Positions 63,101 through 64,000 of a stretch of 64,000 nt of DNA are shown here, piece after piece. The position numbers and the translations under genes are program-made. The DNA is taken from positions 124,001 to 188,000 of the forward strand of contig NZ_CANMAA010000006.1 of the NCBI RefSeq assembly GCF_947495735.1, in the 5' to 3' direction. The stretch comes from an uncultured Pseudokineococcus sp. Its GTDB lineage: Bacteria > Actinomycetota > Actinomycetes > Actinomycetales > Quadrisphaeraceae. The notes under the pieces are model-generated. The model was not told the origin of the DNA. It saw only the letters and a list, made by a program, of their open reading frames with translations, and did no database searches. Numbering within the stretch: the first letter of the stretch is position 1; each line of letters starts with the position of its first letter.

Positions 63101-64000
63101 CGACCTCGTCGGCCGCGGTGGCGTCCGCCCGCGCGCGGGTGGCCGTCACCGCCGGCCGGCTGAGGCCGGCCAGCAGCGCGTCGGAGCGGGCCAGGGCGTC
63201 CCGGTCGGTCGTGCTGGAGGTCGCGAGGACCTCCTCCGCCCCGGTGCGCGCCAGGAGGCGGGCGAGCGCGCTCTCCACCTGCTCGGGCGTCCCGGCCACC
63301 GTCGTCCGCGCCGCCGCGGCGAGGTGGCGCTCCTGGGACCCGGTGGGCGTGCGCTCCCGCAGCGCGGCCACCGGCTCCAGCGGAGGGAACGCACCGCGGG
63401 TGCGCGCCTCGGCCATCGCCCAGGCCTCCGGCAGCGCGAGCTCGGCCGCCGCCGCCGCGTCGTCCGCGACCAGCACGTCGAGCGCCACGAGGACCCGCGG
63501 CCGCGGCTCCCGGGCCGAGGGCCGGTAGGCGTCGCGGTACCCCGCGAGCGCCTCCTCGCCGCGCGCGGCGTCGGCGTCCTGCCCGTCGGCGGCGAGCAGG
63601 GGCGCCAGCAGCGGGCCGCCGACGACGACGGGCAGCCCCAGGCGCGCCGCCACGGCCAGGCCCGCCCCCGTGGCCAGCACGAGCAGCGGCACGTCGACCC
63701 CCTGGGGCCGCGCCGTGACCTCGGCCTCCCCGGCCAGGTGGGCGCGCAGCTCGTCGAGGTCGCGGGCGAAGTCGTCGTCGGCCGCGGGTGCCCCCGACCG
63801 GCGCAGGGCGCGGCGGACGGGCGCGGTGAACCCCGGCGAGCGGCCCACCCCGAGGTCCACCCGGCCCGGGTGCAGCGCCGCCAGCGCGGCGAACTGCTCG
63901 GCCACGACGAGCGGCGCGTGGTTGGGCAGCATCACCCCGCCGGAGCCGGCGCGCAGGTGCCGCGTCGCGCCGAGGACGGCGCCGGCCAGCACGGCGGGGG
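63087..64000 (-). CDS. LLM-class flavin-dependent oxidoreductase (MsnO8-like), truncated by window edge
   Basis: A bacterial luciferase-like monooxygenase missing its N-terminus, which lies beyond base 64000. Visible: LRAGSGGVMLPNHAPLVVAEQFAALAALHPGRVDLGVGRSPGF, the strand-helix segment that binds F420 or FMN in this superfamily, then LLVLATGAGLAVAARLGLPVVVGG and TVAGTPEQVESALARLLARTGAEEVLATSSTTD. The short HPGRVDLGVGRSPG form suggests the MsnO8 subfamily. Substrate and cofactor are unresolved. It is convergent with the SDR gene and their ends overlap. Confidence 0.88.
   Translation of the reverse strand, partial: PAVLAGAVLGATRHLRAGSGGVMLPNHAPLVVAEQFAALAALHPGRVDLGVGRSPGFTAPVRRALRRSGAPAADDDFARDLDELRAHLAGEAEVTARPQGVDVPLLVLATGAGLAVAARLGLPVVVGGPLLAPLLAADGQDADAARGEEALAGYRDAYRPSAREPRPRVLVALDVLVADDAAAAAELALPEAWAMAEARTRGAFPPLEPVAALRERTPTGSQERHLAAAARTTVAGTPEQVESALARLLARTGAEEVLATSSTTDRDALARSDALLAGLSRPAVTATRARADATAADEVVSRR

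Noticed and set aside
1-64000. tRNA, rRNA, insertion sequences, prophage or attachment sites
   Set aside because: None recognised on reading either strand; no transposase, integrase or structured RNA sequence could be supported.

Overview
The window is one contiguous piece of a very GC-rich actinobacterial chromosome. The evidence is strong G/C third-position bias, many GTG starts, DivIVA (Wag31), SepF and DUF3040 genes, a DnaE2 cassette under an actinobacterial-type LexA box, a PriA-type HisA, and a MurE carrying the meso-diaminopimelate motif DNPR. The lineage is probably Actinomycetes (Kineosporiales-like or a relative), but there is no rRNA here to settle it. I see no tRNA, rRNA, CRISPR array, insertion sequence or prophage.

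Layout. (1) 1-7.7 kb: nucleoside uptake and salvage: a BmpA/Nup-type ABC ATPase cut by the left edge, two permeases, cytidine deaminase, a Cpe/LpqF-type beta-lactamase-fold lipoprotein, thymidine phosphorylase, and a small acidic protein ending at a perfect 17-bp hairpin. (2) 7.7-17.6 kb: a divergent YbaK paralogue; an SOS-boxed cassette DUF6504 - SAV_6107-type HEPN protein - DnaE2; then a methyltransferase, DinB and DUF3040. (3) 17.6-23.3 kb: a 28-bp tandem repeat array, then the leftward cluster moxR - DUF58 - TgpA-like transglutaminase. (4) 23.8-46.7 kb: the division and cell wall cluster mraZ-rsmH-ftsL-ftsI-murE-murF-mraY-murD-ftsW-murG-murC-ftsQ-ftsZ-pgeF-yggS-sepF-yggT-divIVA-lspA-rluD. 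(5) 46.9-55.7 kb: an SLC13 transporter beside a degraded sugar-phosphate isomerase remnant, an LD-carboxypeptidase, dnaE1, a membrane protein, a canonical YbaK and a LON-domain protein. (6) 55.9-62.4 kb: hisD-hisC-hisB-membrane protein-hisH-small membrane protein-priA-sseB-like. (7) 62.4-64 kb: an SDR oxidoreductase and an LLM flavin oxidoreductase cut by the right edge.

The genes are tightly packed. Most operon junctions are ATGA or GTGA overlaps, which suggests translational coupling. At least nine genes have a TANNNT-like -10 box only 6-7 nt before the start codon, as expected for leaderless mRNAs; I used this to choose several starts.

Regulatory sites read directly include a LexA box (8549-8564), three MraZ half-sites at exact 10-bp spacing inside the mraZ promoter (23845-23870), and an 8-bp inverted repeat upstream of ftsZ (40214-40234). 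An unusual local theme is short tandem duplication: in-frame repeats in murE, ftsQ, yggS and lspA, and intergenic minisatellites at 15.3, 17.9, 23.5 and 41.6 kb. I found no clearly new multi-gene system. The most promising leads are the 28-bp array and the SOS-regulated DnaE2 cassette with its HEPN partner and unusually long polymerase.
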